Assembly (NCBI RefSeq): GCF_902806685.2
Contig: NC_048554.1
Coordinates: forward strand, 9,982,001-10,046,000
DNA length: 64,000 nucleotides
Reading direction: 5' to 3'
Source: Maniola hyperantus
Lineage: Eukaryota; Arthropoda; Insecta; Lepidoptera; Nymphalidae
Part shown: piece after piece, positions 9,749 to 20,400 of the stretch
Layout of the letters: each line of letters begins with the position of its first letter
How positions within the stretch are numbered: position 1 is the stretch's first letter
Made by a program: the position numbers and the translations under genes
Notes under the pieces: generated by a model
The model's input: only the letters and a program-made list of their open reading frames with translations
What the model was told of the DNA's origin: nothing
The model's database searches: none

Positions 9749-10155
9749 TTTTTAAATGAAAGTTTTACGGTTTTTAGGGCGCAAAAAAATATAGTGTTAA
9801 TTTTTTTGATATAATAGCACAAATATTAACCATTTAAGACCAACTTTAAAAAAGTGTCAAGTAGCCTTTGACATGACAACCAACTGTCATGTCAGACAAG
9901 TTTAAAATTTCAAGTGTACACATAACCCAATTTTTCTGTATAAAATTGGGTTTTGGTGTTAGTATTTATTTATTAATGCAAACGTATCATTAATTTAAAT
10001 TAACAGTCTTGTTTTTAACATACAACGTATAAGGAATATTGAAAAATGCAACTCTACAGACACAAAATCATATGAAAAATTGGTTCTTAGCATAGTGTAT
10101 TTTTGAAATAGAAATCGTGTTTTAAATTTAGGGTTCACTAAATCAGGATACGAAA
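9749..10155. other. Spacer and probable UBIAD1 5' flank
   Basis: AT-rich DNA with no gene and no repeat recognised. AATTTAG at 10126-10132 followed by GGTTCACT could be a 5'-UTR splice acceptor just ahead of the ATG at 10156. A promoter cannot be assigned. Confidence 0.35.
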
Positions 10156-11154
10156 ATGGAAAACATTAAGAAGTCAGACGATTTGGACAGTCCAACAGCC
10201 GATGGAAACCTTTTACAACCACCAAAGGATAAGAGTATTCCAACAAGAAACCCTCTGATGAAAGTGCGTACTTATGTGCTAGCGCTGCGACCGTGGTCTC
10301 TTAGCGGAAGCCTCCTGCCCACTCTACTAGGAGCTGCACTGGCGTATCGTCTTCCAGGCGACAATGGTTTCAGTTGGGTGACGTTGCTGCTCACTTTGTG
10401 TACAGTTATCCCCGTCCATGGCGCCGGGAACGTCGTCAACACATACTTCGATTTCGTCAAAGGTATAGACAACCGAAAATCAGATGACCGAACTTTAGTC
10501 GACCATATCTTAAGTATTGATGAAGTTGTTTCCCTTGGAGCCATACTTTATATGGCGGGATGTGCATTTTTTGTATTGCTTGTTATAATGTCTCCGGCTA
10601 GAATGGAGCACTTAGCTTTAGTATATTTTGGTGGATTGTCATCCTCTTTTCTTTATACTGGGGGCATCGGTCTTAAGTACATAGCCCTCGGTGATATTAT
10701 AGTTCTAGTCATATTTGGGCCTGTGTCTGTAGTGTTTGCCTTCCTAGCACAAACGGGAAGAGTTGATTGGCCTATTTTTTACTATGCTATACCATTGGCT
10801 CTAAACACGGAGGCTATTTTACATAGTAATAACACTAGAGACTTGGAGGCAGACAGTAAAGCAGAAATTGTAACTTTAGCTATTCTAATAGGCAGAACTG
10901 CATCTCATTTACTTTATGCATTTTTACTTTTCACCCCATACATAATGTTTGTAGTGGCATCAGTCAGATGTTCCCTTTGGTTTCTATTGCCGTTGCTGAC
11001 GTTGCCGCGAGCGTTCGAAATAGAGAGGAGGTTCAGATGCCCTGAGACAATGCAATATGTTCCCAGACAAACTGCAAGACTTAATTTTTATTTTGGAATG
11101 TTGTATATGATTTCTTGTCTGTTCGCTAATAAATTACCATTTCTCCTGAGATAA
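10156..11154 (+). CDS. UBIAD1: UbiA prenyltransferase domain-containing protein 1 homologue
   Basis: 332-residue integral membrane prenyltransferase; the Drosophila relative is heixuedian (heix). The family moves a geranylgeranyl group onto menadione to make menaquinone-4 and acts in ER, Golgi or mitochondrial membranes. The two Mg-prenyl-diphosphate motifs are visible: NTYFD at 95-99 with Asp105, and NNTRDLEAD at 225-233. Several hydrophobic helices span roughly residues 40-330 (for example 125-146, 184-200 and 244-270). The hydrophilic N-terminus (1-35) precedes the conserved LRPWSLSGSLLPTLLGAALA. The frame is a single uninterrupted exon with length close to the human protein (338 aa). AATAAA at 11230-11235 is a plausible polyadenylation signal. 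Confidence 0.95.
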   Translation: MENIKKSDDLDSPTADGNLLQPPKDKSIPTRNPLMKVRTYVLALRPWSLSGSLLPTLLGAALAYRLPGDNGFSWVTLLLTLCTVIPVHGAGNVVNTYFDFVKGIDNRKSDDRTLVDHILSIDEVVSLGAILYMAGCAFFVLLVIMSPARMEHLALVYFGGLSSSFLYTGGIGLKYIALGDIIVLVIFGPVSVVFAFLAQTGRVDWPIFYYAIPLALNTEAILHSNNTRDLEADSKAEIVTLAILIGRTASHLLYAFLLFTPYIMFVVASVRCSLWFLLPLLTLPRAFEIERRFRCPETMQYVPRQTARLNFYFGMLYMISCLFANKLPFLLR

Positions 11155-11229
11155 TGAATAAGCTGTTTAGTTATTACTTGATATCATTAATATTTATGTA
11201 CTTAATGGAGCTTATTTTTAACTATTGTG

Positions 11230-11235
11230 AATAAA
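11230..11235 (+). promoter_or_regulatory. Probable polyadenylation signal of UBIAD1
   Basis: AATAAA 76 nt after the UBIAD1 stop codon, on the same strand. Confidence 0.6.
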
Positions 11236-11454
11236 CTGCCCTGTATAAAAATGGTACTTTGTATTTTATAAGAATGTATTACAATGATGTGTTATCAAGA
11301 TGAGTGCTCAAAATGTAAAGTTGACATCCTTTGTCACTAGATTTTATCAATTTTAGAAAGTTACAATTCAAGAATTAATGATTTTATGCAAAATTAATGA
11401 TACTTATGGCAGTTATTCTTGTTATTGATTGACACACTGGTAGAATTAGCAGAA

Positions 11455-11665
11455 CAAAAAAAAAACCGGCCAAGTCAGACTCGCGCACTAAGGGTTCCAG
11501 ACTACAATCGTATTTTATCGTCATTTTGCACGATAAATCAAAAACTATTTTGCCTAAAAATAAATCAAAATCTGTTTTAGAATGTACAAGTAAAGCCCTT
11601 TCATATGATACGCCACTTGGTATAGTGTAATCTTACTTTGAAAGTTAAAAATAGCATTATGTTCA
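11455..11665 (+). repeat. LINE-type repeat fragment (CCGGCCAAGT family)
   Basis: Opens with AAAAACCGGCCAAGTCAGAC and CTCGCGCACTAAGGGTTCC. The same family signature occurs at 20379-20685, 22672-22870, 26588-26640, 29036-29135 and, inverted, at 50388-50460. It is a widespread lepidopteran repeat with no intact frame. Confidence 0.65.
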
Positions 11666-12404
11666 GAACATGTCATATTAATTTTTTTCTAGCTAGCTAG
11701 AAAAAATTAAAATGTGCTAGCTTCTAGCTAAGCTAGCAGTATTACGAAATAAGATACATTAATTCTTCCTTTTTTGTGTGTTCCGCTAACTATGCCGGCG
11801 TGTGTATTATGTACCTATACTTATGCGTATGCAATATTTTTGTGAGTTTTTTAAGAAATTTTATTTATTAATTTTACTTCACTGTTGCTATAGTTTTTGT
11901 AGAAACTAAATACTTATCATGTAAAAAAAATGGATTTGTGAGAGGCAACATCTAAACCTGAGGGTCTAATATGAGAAAATTTTATCCACACATTTTCTCA
12001 CGTTATTCCTGGAGAAAAAACGAGTAAATGCGTAGACAATTTTTTTTTATGTGGGCGCATGTTAGGCCTGCAGGATCCCGATTTCTGATCTATGATGACT
12101 GAATATATGAATTGAACAGAATTGATGAAGGTTACAGATAACTATTATTATCTAAGCAATGCGCCTATACAGATGTAAAGTAGTTTGCCTCTTGAAAAAT
12201 GTTTTATTTTGTGTATGCTTGTAGTTATACCACATTGGTGTAGTCAATATGAATCTCCTCTAGTTTCAATATTTTTTGTCAGCAGTTATGGTTTTGTTTT
12301 GTTATTTAAATTATTTATCAAAAGCCTGGCGAGACCCTTTTTGAGTAATCTGTTTACAATATAGGCATATTATTATGTGCCTGTATAAATTAGAATTAGA
12401 TGTT

Positions 12405-12568
12405 CAATGTGACTAATTCTGTTGTACACAATCTCAACTAAATTGACAGGTCTAAATATAATGCCATCCCTTTTATCATGCTTCCTGTGGAAAAAGAAAG
12501 CACTAGATTTAGACTTGTCCGTTTAGTTAAGATTGTTAGAGATTGTGTACAACAGAATTAGCCGCATT
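12405..12568 (+). mobile_element. MITE family M1, copy 2
   Basis: Terminal inverted repeats with GTTGTACACAATCTC at the left and GAGATTGTGTACAAC at the right. The interior is more diverged than in copies 1 and 3. Confidence 0.85.
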
Positions 12569-12675
12569 GTTGAAGTATAATAAAATCAGTACCTACATAT
12601 TGTTTTCCGGTAGACGTATATCACAATATGCTAATATGTATCACCTAACATGACGTATTAAAAATTAGTACCTAG

Positions 12676-13605
12676 CTATAAAAGAGCTATTTTAAACATA
12701 AACTGTGTTCTAACTTCTATGTAGCTATCAAAATTATATGACCCAGCATCAAGTTGTAAGCAAAAATGAGAACTATCTCTTTCATTTGAAGTCACCAACT
12801 CACTAAAATATCTGTGTTGTGACCCATCTTGTGATGTTGTTGGTTTTTCTTTTATTCCAATGCAGCTCATATTTAAATCTGCAAAAGTTTATTTAACATA
12901 TAAAAATACTAAAATGATGATCAAATGTTACTCATCTGACAATAAACTATTAAAATAAATAGATTATTTTATGTAATTGGTGAAGTTTTATTTGCAAGTT
13001 TTCAATTAAAACAAAGATTCAATGTTTATTATATTTTATTGACATCAACATAAGTTTTTTTTAATTATTATAATACAATCTTTAAAATATATAAGACAAA
13101 TATGAGACAAATTATAATACAATGAGACCAAGTAATTTTAAAGGTGTATATCATAATTTAGGAATGCCTGATCTATAGACTTAATTCATTGTCTTGGCAG
13201 TGACAGGAGAAAATTACTACTTTATCAAAAATAATAATTGTTGGCCTGATCTTGTATTATTCTGGCATTTTAATAGTTATTAATTAAACTGACTGAGATG
13301 TCTAACTTCAAACATGCGCACAGACATTAAATGTACTTACTTAATAAGATTACTTTTTATAGAAATGCATTATAATTATATTATTTTCTAAGAAATCCAT
13401 CGAGAAATTAATCGATTTGACTAAAATAAAGGAACAATTCACATAATTCTATGCAAGAATATTACGAGAACCGAATTTCTAAACGAGAACATAATTACAT
13501 CACTATGTGCAAGACAAATACATAAAAATATAATTCAATCTACATTCTAATTTCTATTTTCTCATGAAAATAAAGTTACTTACAAGTTCTGTATTTTGTA
13601 TACAT
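12676..13605 (-). CDS. Possible small two-exon gene, unknown protein (74 aa)
   Basis: A tentative model. Exon 1 (13605-13584) starts with ATG, encodes MYTKYRT and ends at a good donor (GTAAGTAA). Exon 2 (12878-12676) follows a strong acceptor (AACTTTTGCAG), stays in phase, reads YLNMSCIGIKEKPTTS and ends at TAG. The product is polar and has no recognised domain, signal peptide or membrane helix until a short hydrophobic end (MFKIALL). A longer gene with missed exons, or a chance open frame, are both possible. Support is only splice-site quality and phase continuity. Confidence 0.28.
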
Positions 13606-14260
13606 CCGCGTCACTGAACTCTGTGCGAGCAAGAGAGCAATATATTTATGAGCATGTGACAGAGATAATAAGCTAGGTACCTATTCTTTTAGATTCTGCG
13701 CGATAGGTTTATATTAAAATCATCAAATATGTAAATCATAAAATTATGCAAGTTTCTCTAATCAATATTAAATTACAGACAATCAATCAAAAAATGCATC
13801 AAAACAATGCCCTATAACTAAATGAAAAGACAGTTTAATACAAAATTATTTGGTGAAAAATTGTGATTGGTGTTATTATTTAGGCCTCCGTTTCATTGAC
13901 ATGCTTATAAAAACCAACATAAGTTCATATTCTAGTCATATATGTGGCCTTGAAAACTGTGCAGATATAACTTAAACTAAACAATGGGACTGTTCAGTTA
14001 AATAGTTACCTACCTACATTTGTAAGCAAAACTGAGTATTGTACTGACAATTATTAAAAAATCAAAGATAAATCTGTCAGGTATAGCTGCATATATGAAG
14101 CCACAACCTGTAATTATTAAAATATGTTGTAATAACGGCATTACAAGGTATTTTATCGTAAACGATAGCAGTCATCACATTGTTGCAGACGAATTTTGAT
14201 GCTAGAGCCTCTATATTAAATTAGGTATTTGTTTAAAAAATTTATCAATCCAGGTACTAA
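12879..14260. other. AT-rich spacer
   Basis: Apart from the doubtful first exon at 13584-13605, no coding sequence or clear repeat was recognised. Confidence 0.4.
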
Positions 14261-14261
14261 T

Positions 14262-14418
14262 ATTATAAATGCGAAAGTTTGTCTGTCTGTCTGCTAGCTT
14301 TTCACGGCCTAACCGTACAACCGGTTTTGATGAAATTTGGTACAGAGTTAGCTTATGCCCCGGGGAAGGACATATGCTACTTTTTATGCACGCGGACGAA
14401 GTCGCGGGCATCATCTAG
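14262..14418 (+). repeat. Interspersed repeat A'
   Basis: Starts ATTATAAATGCGAAAG, carries CTAGCTTTTCACGGCC and ATTTGGTACAGAGTTAGC, and ends CGCGGACGAAGTCGCGGGCA. It is slightly shortened compared with 26645-26852. Confidence 0.85.
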
Positions 14419-14469
14419 TGTGTTATAAGTATAAGATTTTTTAAAGTGTACCTTATTTGCAAAGTAAAT

Positions 14470-14636
14470 AATGGGGCCGATTCTCTTGTACACAATCTCT
14501 AAACTAAACTAAATTAACACGTCTAAACTTAGTGCTACCCTTATCCGCAAGCAACATTATGAAAGGGATAGCAATAGATTTAGACGTGCCATTTTAGTTT
14601 AGTTTAGAGTTTATGGACAACAGAATTAGCCACATT
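14470..14636 (-). mobile_element. MITE family M1, copy 3
   Basis: Same terminal inverted repeats as the copy at 2922. The interior GAAAGGGATAGCAATAGATT is the complement of copy 1, so it is inserted in reverse. Confidence 0.88.
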
Positions 14637-14850
14637 AGGCTGCCAAAATATGGAAAGCATTTTATACGTATGAACATGGTTCGAACTTCGAAGATTCAGA
14701 GATTGAAATCGTTATAGATTTGGCCTCGCCTATGGGTGAATGTGTCCAAAGTGAATAAAGTTAGGTTGCTAACGGACTTGACATATTGATATATAAGCTT
14801 ATGTAAGAGAAAAAGAGATGACACTAATCTCTCAGAAGCGTTGATTTTTT

Positions 14851-14940
14851 AGTGATTAGCTTATGTACATTCAGGCACAATTTATACTAATCGTAAGAAA
14901 AAAGTAATAGAAAAAGCAAAAACAGTTTTTGAAAATACAT
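14851..14940 (+). repeat. Direct repeat pair, left member
   Basis: About 90 bp sharing TTAGCTTATGTACATTCAGG and a following CACAAT...ACTAA block with 16341-16435. The two lie about 1.49 kb apart in the same orientation. Confidence 0.65.
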
Positions 14941-16340
14941 CAGTGTAATTTTTCCGAGTTGCCAAAACATGTGCCACAATTTTTCGTGTCAGCGCATATC
15001 TTGGATTTAAATCTTTGGCTATAAAGTGCTTTGCTACCTAAACTTTGAGCACAGTTAACTGCCCATATGAATTTGAGTGTAAACGCATAATCGATATGTT
15101 TCTTATATTCATGAATCCTACATCAAAATGACGGTAAAATGAACGATCAGTATCAGGTTTGATGATAAAATAAAACTTGAATATTTTATAACTAACTTAC
15201 GTAGTAGTAGGTAGAGTATCTTACGCGATTGAACGAACAATTTTTGTTACTCACAGCAATCAGCATGTAGGTTTTGTAATGTGTATGTACTGTAAGAGCA
15301 GGCATACAAGGGTTATAGATGTTTTATTTCACGATGACCGCTCAGCCTTGGTTGTAATGAGTGTACGGACAAGCGTTAACGCATTTCTGTGCGTAATCTT
15401 ATAAGTTCCGCAAATTGCTATGCGCGTGGCCGCTATTTTAGTGATGTCTGCACCAGACTGAAGTTTCGAGCTGATGGTATATTTTTTTTTCTGGCTGACG
15501 TCAAAATGACTTCATTTCGATGTTAATGAGACATGGTTCCAGCGCAATAGCAAGTTGCGGGACTTATAACAAATTCGCGGTCGAACCGAGCGCCACACAC
15601 ACTATAACAATGTGTGCGTGTACTGTGCATTCACACAATCATAGCCAGGTTTTAGTGAAATAGAACATCTGTAGCCGTCATGACTGACCGCTTCAAGCTA
15701 TGACTGCATACAAACTATAGTTTCCTTTTATTGTCATATACACGGGAGACTGCTCCAGGCAGTTGTGCGGTGGAGCAGTTTCGCAATTTACACAGACGCT
15801 TTTGACTGCTCTGCTGCAGTCAAATCCCTCCAGTTGTTATATTGCAACTGCAATGTAATTGTCACTTGCCCGAGTAGGTGATAACGACTGCTCGTGCGGT
15901 GTACGTTGATCAACGATCATCTGCTCAAGTTACCCATGCATGACTGCTCTAAAGGTGCAAACAAATTACTGTGTTGTTGTGTGACGTGTTGCGATAGAAG
16001 ACAATAATATATATGTATGTCCATGCCCTGGTTGGCCAGGGCCACCGCGACCCACGGTTCATGGTAGCCGCAAGTCAATCAGGCTCTCATCGGCTCTTGG
16101 ACTAACCGCTTTTTGACCCAAAATAAAAACTGCTTGTTTATATAAAGACGTAGTTTGACGCTCGATACTTGCCTCGATTGGTCGTTGGTCGACCGGTTCG
16201 TGTTTTAACACACGACAACACAGTAATGTGTCTGCAGCTTAATTTTTAACTCAATAAAATCCTCACTCCTAGAGTAAGTAACCGTTTACTGGACTGTTTT
16301 ATTCCAATTTGAATAGAAATGTATGCAAAAAACGATCCGT
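14941..16340. other. Gene-free block between two direct repeats
   Basis: No long open frame. GC content rises around 15550-16210. Short inverted features are present, for example CATGCCCTGGTTGGCCAGGGC near 16022 and repeated GACTGCTC motifs at 15751-15960. AATAAAATCC at 16254-16263 resembles a poly(A) signal. This could be a decayed mobile element, but its class is not evident. Confidence 0.35.
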
Positions 16341-16435
16341 ATTTTTAGTGTTTAGCTTATGTACATTCAGGCACAATATACACTAACCGCAAGATAAGAA
16401 AACTTGTAATAGAAAGGATAAACCATTTTTGAAAA
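16341..16435 (+). repeat. Direct repeat pair, right member
   Basis: Partner of 14851-14940, with about ten differences by eye. Confidence 0.65.
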
Positions 16436-16904
16436 TTTCTAATAGACCTGAGCGTATTTCTTTTTAGTTAAACTGCTGACTCAAGGAGATCGCATTTTGC
16501 AGTATAATGTACAGTATAAGTACAACAAACAAGTAGTACAATCTGAACACGAGGCGTATGACTGCGCATTGCACAAAAAATATCTCAGCCAGGCTTGGGC
16601 ATTTAATCCCTAGTTAAACTACCTGCGGAAACTGCCATGTTGCAACATCAGATTGGACTACTTGTTTTGCGCGCACGATACCTACATTGCTAAGTAACTT
16701 AAAGTATAATACAAAAATTATTATAGATACATTTATAATAATTAAATCTGGTCATTAGTTCATTCAAAAGTTACACTCAACGCTAAAAGTGTGCATACAA
16801 TTTGGAAGAAAAACAGTGTTCAATGCAGTATTACCACTTTATCATAAGGTACGCTGATGTACCTGCTCAGAAACCTTAATTTTGAATGGCGAAAATATCT
16901 TAGC

Positions 16905-17284
16905 CAATCATAGAGCACGTCCATCCACTATTTGTTGCCTACGCGCAATGTTTTTTACAAGCGAATTATGAGCGAGATAACACGAGTCTCTGCTGTTTTC
17001 GTGTTTAAAATCTTAATGTCAAGCAATAAGGTCTGTATTTCATTGGTGTACATTCGGTTTTAGTCAGGTTTAAGTTACGCTTTTCTGTGCAAACGAATTT
17101 TGCCGATACGACTTATAAAAGTGGTAGTACTGTATACAATTTGAAATAATAAGAAATAAGGTCTGTATTTCATTGGTGTTACATTCGGTTTTAGTCAGGT
17201 TTAAGTTACGCTTTTCTGCGCAAACGAATTTTGCCGATACGACTTATAAAAGTGGTTTACTGTATATACAATTTGGAAAAAACA
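16905..17284 (+). repeat. Interspersed repeat with internal 130-bp tandem duplication
   Basis: The block beginning AATAAGGTCTGTATTTCATT at 17025 is repeated almost exactly from 17155, followed both times by CATTCGGTTTTAGTCAGG and AACGAATTTTGCCGATACGA. A third, single copy with the same upstream part lies at 25590-25775 inside UBE4B. Here the element lies just beyond the 3' end of UBE4B. Confidence 0.85.
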
Positions 17285-17406
17285 GTGTTCAGTAATCTCT
17301 CATCCATCCACGTGGACAATAGTCCGTTGGTCGCTGGAAACATGCAGCATAGTCTTTATATATGTCATACATTATATACATCAGACTTTGGGTTGGCTTA
17401 GAACGT

Positions 17407-20400
17407 TTAGGACGTTGGGGCTTTCTTATCACGTTGCCATTGGAGTATCCTTTCTTTTAGTTCCGTTGCTGTAAAATGAAATTATAGCAATAAATAATAT
17501 GTATAGCTGTGATAGCCTAGTGGTTAGGACGTCCGCCTTCTAATCGGGGGTGGGGGTTCGATCCCGGGCACGCACCTCTAACTTTTCGGAGTTAATTTAA
17601 TATCACATGCTTTAACGGTGAAGGAAAACATCGTGAGGAAACCTGCATGCCTGAGAGTTCTCCATGTTCTGAAAGATGTGTGAAGTCTACCAACCCGCAC
17701 ATGGCCAGCGTAGTAGACTATGGCCAAAACCCTTCTCACTCTGAGAGCAGACTCGTGCTCTGTAGCAAGCCGGTGATGGGTTGATCACGATGATGATGAT
17801 TTGAAATGGAGTCAATGGTTACACATCTAGACTAAATTGACAATAGTCTAAAAGCCTCGATAGCTCAACGGTTAAAGAAGCGGACCGAAATCCGAAAGGT
17901 CGCCGGTTCAAACCACACCCGTTGCACTATCGTTGTACCAACTCCTAGGAAAAGCTTTACGCTTAGTTGAAGGGGAAAGGGGACTATTAGGCAGCATACT
18001 AAACTTGGCTATTTAAAAAAAAAAGTAAAGGCATCCTTTTACGCAGGGAATTGAAATAGAAAGATTTTTTTATTCAAATAAACTTTTATTTACCTATCAT
18101 TATCTATAACGTCAAATTAATCTATCATTGGTTTTAAATGCCTGCACTTCGAGAAGAACTAGCATAAAACTTGGCGGTTGCTCTTTACAAATAATCTGTA
18201 GATGTCTCTCGAAAACAGCTAGGTAGACTAATCTCTGGCTTTTATAAAATACTAGCTGATCCCCGCGGCTTCGCCCGCGTAGATTTAGGGTTTTAAAGAT
18301 CCCGTATAGCCTATGTCACTCAGGAATAATGTAGCTTTCTACTGGTGAAAGAATTTTTAAAATCGGTTCAGTAGTTCCAAAGATTACCCCCTACAAACAA
18401 ACTTAACGACATTACCTCTTTATATAATAGTATAGATAATAGAATAGATTGTAATAATTGTTAAGAGAATTATTATACCTGGATGCAACTGGTCTTCAGT
18501 GAGTGGCTGTCGGTTGAACGGGTCGGTCGCGCTGTTCAACAAGTGTCGCAGGATCACCGAACGATCCATGACCTGCAAATCAGTAAGAAACAACATGTAA
18601 AAGTCTAAAAGTTCAGTCATAAAATATCTTACAAGTTTTGATGAGTTTATTCACTTTATTGTCACGAAGTACTTTACTATTTATTTAGGTTCAACATCCC
18701 CTCCTCTGCCAACAGTCCTCTTAGTCAAAAAATTATGTGGATGAATGAAAGAAGTTCCTTGAGTGGAGACCGCGTTTAAACAAGCGTATTGTGTGACGCC
18801 CTCCAGCACGATGGACCGACGATATAAAGAGGCTGGCGGGAAGTGGCTGGATGGGGAAGGCTGAGGACCGGCCGGGTGATTACGTATCTCGCGATCATTG
18901 CTGTCAAACGTCCGGCTAGAGAGAGACAGCAATAGCCACAAAGCAAAATAAGAAGAAGACAGACAGCAAATGAACTGTCGCATTGTTACTGCTGTTGCTA
19001 CTGCAACGTTTTACGTAACCACCCCGCGGGTGTGGTGGCGATCTTTAGGGAAGGCCTATGTCCAACAGTGGACATCCACAGGCTGATGATGATGATGAAA
19101 GAAGATATATTTTTGAGGAGAGAAGTATTTATATTTCAATCTCACCTTTCCAGAGGGCAGGAAAACTGGGTCAGTCATTAATGTATCCATCAGAGGATCT
19201 CTGAATTCTTCCGGAGCGTCCGCAAACTCGTCGCTCTTTTGCTGGTTAGATACTGAAAAAGGTATTTAATTTTTTTTTTATAATAAAAAAATATTTCCCA
19301 TAAAAAAACTATTGGTTTTAAAGAGTAAGAAATCCAATTCCAATAACCATTTGCCTTATGCGTCTTGTAGCTTTAGTGATATAGTATTTTTCAAACCCGC
19401 AATGATAGCATGCAAAACTCGGGGTCAAAGCCCCGCCTACGACGCGGCATTGACCCCGCGGCACCTAACTACACAACATGCGATAACCTTTAGCGTCAGT
19501 TAAATGTTTTATTTAAAATAGAACTTTTAATAAATACAGGGTTCTTTTTGCGTTTTTTGTGGTCTCTTATCAATTAATCAGTAATCATCAGTACTATCAC
19601 CTGCTTCGTTTTTGCTAGCGTTGTACTTACAGTACGCGGCCGAAAGTAATGTACCTTTAGAAGATGACAAATTTGTAGAGCACCGTCTCGGTCGTTGAGA
19701 CCGACAAAACGTCATATAGGTATGAGTGACAGAGACAACGCTCTACAAAGCCGAAATATCATTCTAAAGGCCGATATTACTTTCGGCCGCGTACTGTACA
19801 ACCTGCATATTATATAGATAAACATACATACCAGCAATCTGATATGCATTATCTGCAAGCGTCTTGAAGCGTTCGATCTCGGAGGGCGTCTTGATACACG
19901 ACTTGGCGAGCCTCAGCGCCGCCTCCTCGAATAACTCCTTTCGGAATGATCTCTGTGGATATTATATTCATTAAAAACATCGCGTCTTAAATTTCAAGTG
20001 TTTTTTTTTTTTTTTTTAAAGAATATTAGCCATGTTAAATGACTAATACTCCCCTTTCCTCTCCAACTAAGCGTCAGGCTTGTGCTAGGAGTAGGTACGA
20101 CAATTATTAGTGCAACGGGCGGGGTTTGAACCGTCGACCTTTCGGTTTTCAGTCCACTCCTTTACCGGTTGAGCTATTGAGGCTCTAAAATGTCAGCAAT
20201 AAGTAGGTATAGTTAGTTCGCGACAGGTCGAGATGTCAATCGGGGTAAGAGGCGCGGGGGACTACCCTCGCCCGCACCGAATTAACACTGGGAATGTGCA
20301 GGGCGTTCCCTCACCGATTGCCATCTCGACCTGTCGCGTACTAAGTTACGCCGAAATACCTGCTCAGAAATCTTATTAGGGTTCCGTACCAAAATGGTAA

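Noticed and set aside
14941..16340. The block between direct repeats as an LTR retrotransposon
   Set aside because: The repeats are only about 90 bp, and no gag-pol frame, primer-binding site or polypurine tract was seen.
17506..18028. tRNA-like box A and box B sequences that could be read as tRNA genes
   Set aside because: Both are heads of SINEs: they occur repeatedly with the same non-tRNA bodies and do not fold into a full cloverleaf with a paired acceptor stem.
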